NCBI GenBank assembly: GCA_910588895.1
Contig: CAJUSS010000101.1
Location: 530-12,901, forward strand
Origin: an uncultured Lachnospiraceae bacterium
GTDB lineage: Bacteria > Bacillota > Clostridia > Lachnospirales > Lachnospiraceae
Direction of reading: 5' to 3'
Length of the DNA stretch: 12,372 nt
Part shown: positions 1 to 6,936 of the stretch, in pieces
Position numbering within the stretch: position 1 is the first letter of the stretch
Layout: each line of letters opens with the position of its first letter
Notes under the pieces: generated by a model
What the model was told of the DNA's origin: nothing
Database searches by the model: none
Seen by the model: only the letters and a program-made list of their open reading frames with translations
Program-made: the position numbers and the translations under genes

Positions 1-1235
1 GGGCCGTGTGTCTCATGATGGGATCCATGGCCTTTTGCATTTCCGGCGGAAAACGGGATCTGCAGCTCCCCCTCCAGCAATAAGACCGCCGAGGGCTCCA
101 CCCGCAGCCACTCCGGTATGACCCGGGTAAGATCGCTGGTATGGATATCCTTTTCCTTCTTCCACCAGATCCCATTGTCCAAAGTCACATACCATTCAAA
201 GGGCATCTCCGTCACCTCCGGAGCTCCTACACGGATCAGGTTATGGTCCTCTTTTCCAGACCGGAGCAGATCCTGAGCCTCTGCCTCGCCGATAGGTGCA
301 AAGTCGTGGGCGCGGATCCCGATATGGGTGATCGTCTCTCCCACAGCCTTCTCCGTCATCAGCTCCAGACCTCCCCAATCCACTGCCTTCACGCGGTGGC
401 TGCCGATCCGCAGCGCCCTGGAGATATTTTTGCACCCCGTGAGCCTTGCCGCCTGTGGGGTCCCGGGGTCCTCAAAGACCTCCTTTGTCCTCCCGGCTGT
501 CAGGACCTTTCCGCCGCTCAAAAGGAGCAGATGGTCGCAGAGCTGGAAGGCCTCGTCCCGGTCATGGGTCACCAGGACAGAGATCTTCTGGTATCCCTTT
601 AAGACCTGTGCCAGCTCTAAGCGGAGCTTTTCCCGCAAAAAGGCATCCATAGCGGAAAAGGGTTCATCTAAGAGCAGGACCTCCGGCTCATAGGCCAGGA
701 TCCTGGCCAGAGCCACCCGCTGCTGCTGGCCGCCGGATAGACGAGAAGGATATCGCTTTTCCAGCCCCTCCAGACGAAACCGCCTGATCATCTCCTGGAC
801 CCGGTCCTTCTCCCCCTCTCTCCGATCCTGGCCGCCCCCTCTTTCCTCCTCCCCAAAACGGCCTCCGGCGCTATCCTTTCGCTTCCTCCAGCCTCTGCCC
901 TTCAAGCCGGACGCGATGTTCTGCTCCACCGTCATATTTGGAAAAAGGGCATAGTTCTGGAACAGATAGCCTACCCTGCGCTGCTGAGGGCGCTCATCGA
1001 TCTTCTTTTCCTGGTCGAACAGTACATGGGGCTGGCCTGCAGGAGTCTGGAGGAGGATCTTTCCGCTGTCCGGCCTTACGATCCCGGCTATGGACTTTAA
1101 GGTCATGCTCTTCCCGCAGCCTGAGGGCCCCAGGATCCCCAGGCACCCCTTTTCTGCCCGGAACTTTACATCCAGCTCAAATTGCTTTAACTTTTTTCGG
1201 ATATCCGCCTCCAAAACATACATATCCCTATCCAT
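1..1235 (-). CDS. modC: Molybdate ABC transporter ATP-binding protein ModC (3' end off window)
   Basis: Cytoplasmic ATPase that powers molybdate/tungstate import with ModB and ModA. I translated the frame by hand: 411 codons are open from the ATG at 1235 to the left edge, so the C-terminus is missing. Visible parts are Walker A GPSGCGKS (residues 36-43), Q-loop Q93, signature LSGGQQQR (166-173), Walker B VLLLDEP (186-192), D-loop SAMD and H-loop H224. After about residue 270 comes a C-terminal domain like the regulatory tail of clostridial ModC proteins. Residues about 112-145, between the Q-loop and the signature, form a charged Gly/Arg/Glu-rich insertion not usual in ABC ATPases. The likely ribosome site AAGGAG lies 11 bases before the ATG, a little far; M5 is an alternative start. 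It follows modB after 88 bases and closes the visible transport set. The family call is firm; molybdate as substrate rests on the modAB neighbours. Confidence 0.93.
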   Translation of the reverse strand, partial: MDRDMYVLEADIRKKLKQFELDVKFRAEKGCLGILGPSGCGKSMTLKSIAGIVRPDSGKILLQTPAGQPHVLFDQEKKIDERPQQRRVGYLFQNYALFPNMTVEQNIASGLKGRGWRKRKDSAGGRFGEEERGGGQDRREGEKDRVQEMIRRFRLEGLEKRYPSRLSGGQQQRVALARILAYEPEVLLLDEPFSAMDAFLREKLRLELAQVLKGYQKISVLVTHDRDEAFQLCDHLLLLSGGKVLTAGRTKEVFEDPGTPQAARLTGCKNISRALRIGSHRVKAVDWGGLELMTEKAVGETITHIGIRAHDFAPIGEAEAQDLLRSGKEDHNLIRVGAPEVTEMPFEWYVTLDNGIWWKKEKDIHTSDLTRVIPEWLRVEPSAVLLLEGELQIPFSAGNAKGHGSHHETHG

Positions 1236-1323
1236 TATATCGGTCACTCCTTGTCAAACCTCCATGCCCCCGGCAACGGACGCACCACCACACACAGATA
1301 TCGGGCAGAGGATCCACAAAAGA

Positions 1324-1995
1324 TCACTGCTTTTGATCCCTTCCTCGCCATCCGGCCACGTTCAGCGCCACCACCGAGACAAAGGCGATCGCCACGATCA
1401 CCACCACATAATGGTAAGCCTGGTCCATGTTCCCGGCTGCCACTTCCGAGTAGACAGCCATGGGCAGGGTCCTGGTCTTTCCGGCGATGTTCCCCGCGAT
1501 CATCGCCGTGGCTCCGAACTCGCCTAAGCCTCTGGCAAAGGCCAGGACGCCGCCGCTGATGATCCCCGGCAGGGCATTGGCTACCATGACCTTCCAAAAG
1601 ATGGTCCACTCGCTCATCCCCAGGGTCCTGGCCGCATGGATCAGGTCCTGGTCCACCTGTTCAAATGCTCCCCTGGCCGAGCGGTACATCAGCGGAAAGG
1701 CCATGACCACGGCCGCGATCACCGTAGCGATCCAGGAGAAGGCGATCTTCACGCTGAAATAGTCCAGAAAAAACTGGCCCAGCGGGCGTTTTACCCCGAA
1801 AATGTACAGCAGGAAAAATCCCACTACTGTAGGCGGCAGGACCAGCGGCAGGGTCAGCAGCCCATCCAGCAGGATCTTCAGCGCCTCTCTGCGCAGACGC
1901 ACCACCAGCCACGCCGCCAAAAGCCCCAAAACAAATGTCACAGCTATGGACAGGCTCGCTGTCCGCATCGAGATCAAGATCGGTGACAGATCCAT
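1324..1995 (-). CDS. modB: Molybdate ABC transporter permease ModB
   Basis: Integral membrane permease that forms the molybdate channel, working with the lipoprotein ModA outside and the ATPase ModC inside. It has 223 residues, the usual ModB length. Hydrophobic segments lie near residues 12-32, 43-67, 84-103, 141-155 and 195-215. The EAA coupling loop that contacts ModC is clear at about 120-146 (AARTLGMSEW followed by ALPGI), and the ModB/CysT-type stretch GEFGATAMIAGNIAGKTRT is at 158-176. The start is preceded by a G-rich site (AGGGGG) five bases upstream. It lies 39 bases after modA and 88 bases before modC, consistent with one transcript. Nothing looks broken. Confidence 0.95.
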   Translation of the reverse strand: MDLSPILISMRTASLSIAVTFVLGLLAAWLVVRLRREALKILLDGLLTLPLVLPPTVVGFFLLYIFGVKRPLGQFFLDYFSVKIAFSWIATVIAAVVMAFPLMYRSARGAFEQVDQDLIHAARTLGMSEWTIFWKVMVANALPGIISGGVLAFARGLGEFGATAMIAGNIAGKTRTLPMAVYSEVAAGNMDQAYHYVVVIVAIAFVSVVALNVAGWRGRDQKQ

Positions 1996-2034
1996 CTTTT
2001 CCCCCTACCCTCCTAACCTTATCTTACGATCAGA

Positions 2035-2940
2035 TCACTCTGCAGCCGAAAAGCCATAGGCTTCAAAGACAGCCAGCGCCTCTTGGGTCTTTAAGAACTC
2101 CACAAACGCCTTCGCCTGCTCCTCGTGGGCGCTCTCCCCCACCACGGCCACCGGATAGATGACCTTATCGGCCAGGCTCCCCTCCGGGGCCTCCGCCACC
2201 ACGACCACCTGGTCCGCCATACTGGCTGCATCTGTGGCATAGACGATCCCCGCGTCGGCGCTGGCTGCCGCTACCTGGTTCAGCACCTCGGTCACGTTGG
2301 TGCCAAAGCTCACCTTATCCTGGATCTTGTCCCATACCCCTAAGCTGGTCAGGGCTTCCTGGGCATACTGGCCTGCCGGAACACTGGCCGGGTCGCCGAG
2401 AGCGACGCTCTCTGCATCTGCGATATCCTCGAAGGCGGACATGGTCCCTTCCTGCCCTGTGGGCACGATCAGGACGATCTTATTTTCCAACAAGTCCGTG
2501 ATGGTATCCGACGCGATCATCCCTTCCTCATCCAGCGCGTTCATCTGCTTTACCGCCGCGGACATGAACACATCCGCTTCCAATCCTTCCTCGATCTGGG
2601 TCTGCAGCTTTCCGGAGCTGTCGTAGGTCCCCTTCACCGTGACACCGGGGTTCGCCTCCTGGAACATGGGGATCAGCTCCTCCTCATAGGCGTTCTTTAA
2701 GCTGGCCGCAGCCGCCACTAAGATCTCCGCATCCTCTGCTGCTGTATCTTTCTCAGCCTCTGTCTTTTCCTCTGCAGGAATCCCCTCTTCTGCCTTTTCG
2801 GCAGTCGTCTTTGCTGCCGTTGTCGTCCCTGCCGCCACAGCTGCTGTCGTGGCCGTCCCTGATGAGGGCCTCCCTCCACAACCTGTCATCAGACCGACCG
2901 CTACCGCCATCACCATCCATACCTCGGTTCTTTTTTTCAT
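2035..2940 (-). CDS. modA: Molybdate-binding lipoprotein ModA
   Basis: Extracellular substrate-binding lipoprotein that captures molybdate or tungstate and delivers it to ModBC. The 301-residue protein starts at 2940, where AGAGGAG sits eight bases upstream; an in-frame ATG at 2994 lacks a good site. A short signal peptide (residues 1-20) ends at a lipobox-like LMTGC with lipidated Cys21. Residues 22-72 are an Ala/Thr/Glu-rich linker, a flexible tether common in Gram-positive lipoproteins. The binding domain begins at ILVAAAASL (73-81), with oxyanion-binding candidates Ser80, the SSG at 108-110, the GDP-x3-P segment (182-188) and Tyr234 in VYATD. These match the ModA/WtpA-like type II periplasmic fold. 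A 215-base gap separates it from the upstream MOSC-Mog gene, so it may have extra control. Whether it prefers molybdate or tungstate cannot be read from the sequence. Confidence 0.95.
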   Translation of the reverse strand: MKKRTEVWMVMAVAVGLMTGCGGRPSSGTATTAAVAAGTTTAAKTTAEKAEEGIPAEEKTEAEKDTAAEDAEILVAAAASLKNAYEEELIPMFQEANPGVTVKGTYDSSGKLQTQIEEGLEADVFMSAAVKQMNALDEEGMIASDTITDLLENKIVLIVPTGQEGTMSAFEDIADAESVALGDPASVPAGQYAQEALTSLGVWDKIQDKVSFGTNVTEVLNQVAAASADAGIVYATDAASMADQVVVVAEAPEGSLADKVIYPVAVVGESAHEEQAKAFVEFLKTQEALAVFEAYGFSAAE

Positions 2941-2966
2941 GTTCTTTTCTCCTCTTCTTAGACCTT

Positions 2967-2996
2967 GATATATATCTGCAAACCGTTCTATCACAA
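2967..2996 (-). promoter_or_regulatory. Possible internal promoter and palindrome before modA
   Basis: On the minus strand a TTGTGA (2991-2996) and a TATATA (2969-2974) are 16 bases apart, a fair match to a housekeeping promoter, ending 28 bases before the modA start. The -10 lies inside a perfect 10-base palindrome GATATATATC (2967-2976), which could be an operator. AT-rich sequence makes chance matches more likely here, so this is only a candidate. Confidence 0.3.
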
Positions 2997-3010
2997 AAAA
3001 ACAGAACGAC

Positions 3011-3097
3011 CCTGCCGATCAAAGCCCCTCGCTGCCTGCGTATCTTGCGATCGTCTGTATGCATCCGGCAGGACCGCTGTGCCCTCCCTGCCGGATG
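3011..3097 (-). promoter_or_regulatory. Structured intercistronic leader before modA
   Basis: In the 215-base gap between the MOSC-Mog gene and modA, the plus-strand segments CATCCGGCAGG (3062-3072) and CCTGCCGGATG (3087-3097) are perfect reverse complements, giving an 11-bp stem with a 14-base loop. A third copy of the right-hand arm, CCTGCCG at 3011-3017, could pair with 3062-3072-side sequence instead, so two alternative stems are possible in the minus-strand transcript. A run of seven U residues (plus-strand A at 2995-3001) follows nine bases after the third segment. The repeat is seen directly; a regulatory or RNA-processing role is inferred. Confidence 0.35.
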
Positions 3098-3155
3098 TCC
3101 GCTCTATACCGCTTTGTGCCACACGCTCCGTTATCCCTTCCCATGCGCTCCCTCG

Positions 3156-4109
3156 TCAGGTCCTGGCGCACTCTGAAGCGCTCCCCCGTAAGATCTTCAG
3201 CCCGTGGTCCAGAGCGCCCAGGATAAATCCAAGGCTCTCCTTCACCGCCTTGGGGCTCCCCGGCAGGTTTACGATCAAGGTCTTTTTCCGGATCGCCGAC
3301 ACACCACGGCTCAGCATGGCCCGGTCCGTCAGCTCCATGGACTTCATCCGGATATACTCCGCGATCCCCGGCGCGTTCCGGTCCGCCACAGCCATGGTGG
3401 CCTCCGGTGTCCTGTCCCGCATGGAAAAGCCTGTGCCGCCGCTGGTCAGCACCAGGTCTACCTGCCTTCCGTCCGCCAGACGGATCAGCTGGGACTTCAG
3501 GGCTGCAGGCTCGTCCGGCAAGATCATGGTCTCCAGCACCTCATAGCCTGCCTCCCTTAGCATCTCTGCCGCCGCCGGTCCGCTCTCATCCTTCCGCTCT
3601 CCTTTTGCGCCTTTATCGCTCAAGGTGATCACCGCCGCCGTGAACGGCCGGTCCGCCGCCGGTAGCTCCACGCGCAGCTCATCTCCCGGCCGGAGCACCC
3701 CTTCCTGCAGCACCTCTGCGAACACCCCTTCTCTGGGCATGATGCAATCCCCTACCCGGGCATGGATCGCGCAGTGGCTGTGACATTCCTTCCCGATCTG
3801 GGTCATGCAAAGGACCACATCCCCTGCATAGAACTTTGAGCCCACCGGCAGCTCCCGAAAGTCGATCCCCTCCACTAAAAGGTTCTCCCCGAAATCGCCG
3901 TCGGCCACATTGGCCCCCGATTCATTAAAAGCCTTCACCTTATCATAGGACAAAAGGCTAACCTGGCGATGCCACTTCCCTCCGTGGGCATCCCCCTCGA
4001 TCCCAAAGTCCTTCACAAAACGCGCCTCCGGTATAGGACGCTTCTCCGTTCCCTTCTCCCTGCTGATGCAGATCGCCCGGATCTGCCCCGTCATCTGTTC
4101 CTGTTCCAT
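3156..4109 (-). CDS. MOSC domain - MogA/MoaB fusion protein
   Basis: Two-domain Moco protein of 317 residues. Residues 1 to about 150 form a MOSC domain, the sulfur-carrier fold found at the end of Moco sulfurases, with GIEGDAHGG (37-44) and conserved Cys109 and Cys113 in KECHSHCAI. Residues about 155-315 form a MogA/MoaB domain, which in characterised relatives binds molybdopterin and adenylates it with ATP before metal insertion. Its markers are LTSGGTGFSMRD (221-232), TPEA (234-237) and NLPGSPKA (281-288). The start is supported by AGAGGAG six bases upstream. It lies 75 bases after moaA. The same fusion is common in clostridia. The MOSC half could handle sulfur or bind metal-pterin; its exact reaction is unknown. 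Both domain calls are firm. Confidence 0.92.
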   Translation of the reverse strand: MEQEQMTGQIRAICISREKGTEKRPIPEARFVKDFGIEGDAHGGKWHRQVSLLSYDKVKAFNESGANVADGDFGENLLVEGIDFRELPVGSKFYAGDVVLCMTQIGKECHSHCAIHARVGDCIMPREGVFAEVLQEGVLRPGDELRVELPAADRPFTAAVITLSDKGAKGERKDESGPAAAEMLREAGYEVLETMILPDEPAALKSQLIRLADGRQVDLVLTSGGTGFSMRDRTPEATMAVADRNAPGIAEYIRMKSMELTDRAMLSRGVSAIRKKTLIVNLPGSPKAVKESLGFILGALDHGLKILRGSASECART

Positions 4110-4184
4110 ATCGATCTCCTCTTTGTACTTTGCCTAAAGTATTTCAACTATATCGGCCCTCTCCCGCTCAGAGCCAGAGGCTCC

Positions 4185-5189
4185 TCACCCGCCGATGCGG
4201 CTCATCCCCTTCATCTCCGTGATCGAATCCAGCTCGTCAAAGCAGTGGGCCATCGGCTTCTCCGCGATCGCCTGCCCCATAGCCCGCTTCAGCTTTGCCT
4301 TTTTCTCCGGACCGGAAAGCTCCCCCCGGAGCAGCGGGCGCAAATCCACGCCGTCCTCGTAGCAGAGGCAGGTCTTCAGATACCCCTGAGAGGTCAAACG
4401 CACCCGGTTGCAGCTGTCGCAGAATTTCCCGTGGATCGCGCTGATGAACCCGACGCTCCCCTGAAAGCCACAGATACGATGATAGACCGCAGGCCCAAAG
4501 CCGTGGACCCTTTCATCCTTTTGTACACCGGGGTAGCAGGCCTTAAGCTCCTCTAACAGGCGCTCATGGCTGATCGCGGGGAAATCCCTCCCGGATCCGA
4601 TCGGCATCATCTCGATGAAACGGACATCGATCGGATCTGTTCTCGCCAGCTCCAGAAGATCCTTCCAGTCGATCCCCTTCTGCCCATCCTCCAGCCATCT
4701 GCTCCAATCTACGGATACCGCATTGACCTTCACCGGGACCGCAAGGGCCGCTGCCGCTCTCAAGCTTTCCAGCACGGTCTCCAGACCGTCGGTCCCGGTG
4801 ATCTTTTTGAACAGGCACCGGTCTGTGGTATCCAGGCTCACATTGATCCCGTCGATCCCGGCCGCTGTCAGCTCCTTAAGGTACTGCCCCAGCAAGATCC
4901 CATTGGTGGTGATCGTCACCTTCTCGATCCCCGGGATCTGCTTCAGCTCCCGGATCAGATGGCAGCAGCCCTTCCGCACCAGAGGCTCCCCTCCGGTGAT
5001 CTTGATGTGCCGGATCCCCAGATCCGCCCCGCAGGACGCCACCTCAAGGATCTCCTCCAGCGTGAGGATCTCACGCATAGGGATCCAGTCGACCCCCTCC
5101 TCAGGCATACAATATCTACAGCGCAGATTACATCGATCCGTGATGGATATCCGCATATAGTCGATGATCCGCCCCCATGGATCTTTCAT
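4185..5189 (-). CDS. moaA: GTP 3',8-cyclase MoaA (radical SAM)
   Basis: Cytoplasmic radical SAM enzyme for the first step of Moco synthesis: it converts GTP to 3',8-cyclo-GTP, which MoaC turns into cyclic pyranopterin monophosphate. The 334-residue protein has the radical SAM cluster CNLRCRYC (Cys20, 24, 27), the SAM-binding TGGEP (65-69), and the second, substrate-binding cluster cysteines Cys257, Cys260 and Cys274. It ends in Gly-Gly, the conserved MoaA tail needed for activity in studied homologues. I chose the ATG at 5189 because AAAGGGAGG lies six bases before it; the upstream ATG pair at 5222/5219 has no well-spaced site. A short extra segment near 161-173 (WSRWLEDGQKG) lies where most MoaA are more compact. 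It sits 63 bases after moaC. Confidence 0.97.
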   Translation of the reverse strand: MKDPWGRIIDYMRISITDRCNLRCRYCMPEEGVDWIPMREILTLEEILEVASCGADLGIRHIKITGGEPLVRKGCCHLIRELKQIPGIEKVTITTNGILLGQYLKELTAAGIDGINVSLDTTDRCLFKKITGTDGLETVLESLRAAAALAVPVKVNAVSVDWSRWLEDGQKGIDWKDLLELARTDPIDVRFIEMMPIGSGRDFPAISHERLLEELKACYPGVQKDERVHGFGPAVYHRICGFQGSVGFISAIHGKFCDSCNRVRLTSQGYLKTCLCYEDGVDLRPLLRGELSGPEKKAKLKRAMGQAIAEKPMAHCFDELDSITEMKGMSRIGG

Positions 5190-5252
5190 ATCCAGCCTCC
5201 CTTTCCGCTCCTTGAGCATCATCCGCCTTTTTAAGCAAGGTCGGATCCCCGT

Positions 5253-5753
5253 TCAAATGCCCGTCTTGGGCGCTCCTGCTTTTGGGTTTGCAAAGTCGCC
5301 GCTCTTCCCTCCGGACTTTTTGACCAGACAGATCCCTCCGATCTCCATGGTCTTATCCACGGCTTTGCACATATCGTAGATCGTGAGCAGAGCCACGCTC
5401 ACCCCGGTCAGCGCCTCCATCTCCACCCCGGTCTTCCCTGTGGTCCTGGCCGTACAGACCGCTTCGATCTCGCAGCTCTCTTCCCTGACCGTAAATCCGA
5501 TCTCCAGCTTGGTCAGGTTCAGGATGTGGCATAGGGGGATCAGCTCCGAGGTCCTTTTCGCCCCCATGATCCCGGCGATCCTGGCAACGCCCAGCACATC
5601 GCCTTTTTTCATATCCCCCTCTAAGACCATCCGGAGACATTCCCGGCTCATAAAGATACTGCCCTTTGCCACAGCCTCTCTCTTTGTGTCCGCCTTCTCC
5701 CCCACATCCACCATCCAGGCATTTCCCTGCCCGTCAAAATGTGTAAATCCCAT
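5253..5753 (-). CDS. moaC: Cyclic pyranopterin monophosphate synthase MoaC
   Basis: Cytoplasmic lyase that rearranges 3',8-cyclo-GTP, the MoaA product, into cyclic pyranopterin monophosphate. The start at 5753 has AAAGGAG seven bases upstream and gives 166 residues, the normal MoaC size; the open frame extends back to 5849 but overlaps nothing useful and has no good site. Typical segments are MVDVGEK (14-20), LIPLCHIL (71-78) and GVEMEALTGVSVALLTIYDM (109-128), followed by CKAVDK; Asp127 and Lys131 match the conserved catalytic pair, and KSGGKSG (146-152) is the family's end motif. The tail after residue 153 is a short extension. It stands between the MoeA-like gene (82-base gap) and moaA (63-base gap), the expected partner. 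Confidence 0.96.
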   Translation of the reverse strand: MGFTHFDGQGNAWMVDVGEKADTKREAVAKGSIFMSRECLRMVLEGDMKKGDVLGVARIAGIMGAKRTSELIPLCHILNLTKLEIGFTVREESCEIEAVCTARTTGKTGVEMEALTGVSVALLTIYDMCKAVDKTMEIGGICLVKKSGGKSGDFANPKAGAPKTGI

Positions 5754-5835
5754 CACAATGCTCCTTTTTTTGCTCCTCCTGGCTGTCCATGGACCCATGT
5801 CCTGTTCCCGCAGCAAATATGCGGCTCCTAAAGGG

Positions 5836-6894
5836 TCATCCCTTCCCAAATCCGCAGTTCGGGAATGTACAGACGGGACAGTTCAAGCATAAGCCCCCTT
5901 CTCCCAGTCCTGCCAGGTCCTCTGCCGTCACCTCATCATCAGCCATCACACGGGGCAGCACCAGGTCGAAGATCGTCCTCTTCGCATACATGACACATCC
6001 CGGAAGGCCCATGACGGCCACGGTCCGGCTCTCCTCCCCTGCCTTTTCCACGGTATAGTAGGCCAGAAGGAACATGGCGCCCGGCAGCACCGGAGCCCCG
6101 TAGGAGATGATCTTAGCGCCGGTATTCTTGATCGCCAGCGGGGTCTTGTCATCCGGATCCACGCTCATCCCGCCGGTGCAGATCACCACATCGGCCCCCT
6201 TCTCGATCATGGACAGGATGCTGGCCGTCACCTTTTTGTCGTCATCGTTCCAGATCACATGGTCGATGACCTCCGCGTCAAACGCCTTTAGCTTATCCTC
6301 GATCACCGGGGTAAAGGTGTCCTTGATCCGTCCATAGAACACCTCGTTCCCTGTGGTCACGATCCCCACCTTTTTATGGGCAAAGGGCTTCAGCTCCAAG
6401 ATCTCTCTCCCGCCCGTGGCCTCCATAGCCGCCTGCCTGGCCGCCTCCATCTTCTCCTCCTCGATCACAAGAGGGATGATCCTGGTGCCTGCCAGCTTAT
6501 CCCCCTGCTTCACGGCAAAGTTGCCATGTCTCGCGGCGATCATCATCTGTCCGAAGCTGTTGACCGCATAGAGGCCCTTGCGGTGGACCTTTAACAGGCC
6601 GTCGCAGGCAGCGGTCAGCTCGATCTTCCCTTCCTTTGCCTGGGAGCGCTCCATATGCTCTCCCAGGCACATGGCGCACAGGATCTCAGCCGCGTCATTT
6701 TCATGGAGCATCCCCTCTTCCTTCTCCCAGACATACAGCTGGTCCTTACCCACGCTCAGGAGGATGGGGATATCCTCCTTTGTGACCACATGGCCTTTGC
6801 AAAACACCGCGTCCTTTGTCACACCCTTGATGATCTGGGTGATGTCGTGACAGAGTACGGTCCCTTCTGCATCTACTGTTTTTATCAACCTCAT
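5836..6894 (-). CDS. MoeA-like molybdopterin-binding protein with four-cysteine tail
   Basis: A 352-residue protein with a MoCF/MoeA-type molybdopterin-binding domain at about 172-315: KKVGIVTTGNEV (174-185), CTGGMSVDPDDKTP (239-252) and GLPGC (296-300). In MoeA this fold binds adenylated molybdopterin and inserts molybdate. The first 170 residues resemble the outer domains of MoeA only loosely, and the protein is about 50 residues shorter than classical MoeA. The C-terminus ends in CLNCPVCTFPNCGFG with Cys336, 339, 342 and 347, a likely metal or Fe-S site. The start has AAAGGA eight bases upstream. It follows the phosphatase-HD gene by 42 bases. It may be a special metal-insertion protein for hydroxylase-type Moco enzymes, or a sensor. 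The family assignment is firm, the exact role is not. Confidence 0.85.
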   Translation of the reverse strand: MRLIKTVDAEGTVLCHDITQIIKGVTKDAVFCKGHVVTKEDIPILLSVGKDQLYVWEKEEGMLHENDAAEILCAMCLGEHMERSQAKEGKIELTAACDGLLKVHRKGLYAVNSFGQMMIAARHGNFAVKQGDKLAGTRIIPLVIEEEKMEAARQAAMEATGGREILELKPFAHKKVGIVTTGNEVFYGRIKDTFTPVIEDKLKAFDAEVIDHVIWNDDDKKVTASILSMIEKGADVVICTGGMSVDPDDKTPLAIKNTGAKIISYGAPVLPGAMFLLAYYTVEKAGEESRTVAVMGLPGCVMYAKRTIFDLVLPRVMADDEVTAEDLAGLGEGGLCLNCPVCTFPNCGFGKG

Positions 6895-6936
6895 GATCCT
6901 TATCCTTTCTTGCTCGTCCTTCCCTGCATCCTTTTT

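Noticed and set aside
1..1235. A broken modC, since only short shadow frames are obvious there
   Set aside because: Hand translation from 1235 to base 1 shows no stop and all ABC motifs in order; it simply runs off the window.
3062..3097. An intrinsic terminator ending the biosynthesis genes
   Set aside because: The 11-bp stem has a 14-base loop and no U run directly after it on either strand, unlike the hairpin at 11304-11342.
2941..3155. A Moco or tungsten cofactor riboswitch before modA
   Set aside because: The gap has hairpins, but I cannot match the conserved core of that RNA class by eye; it is reported only as a structured leader.
4566..5234. A 222-codon open frame on the plus strand opposite moaA
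   Set aside because: It lies antisense to a clearly recognised moaA with all catalytic cysteines. Its product is a Pro/His/Arg/Asp-rich string with no family features and no ribosome site; GC-rich antisense frames stay open by chance.
5754..5849. An earlier start for MoaC at 5849
   Set aside because: The added residues do not resemble MoaC, and the ATG at 5753 has an AAAGGAG site seven bases upstream and gives the normal length.
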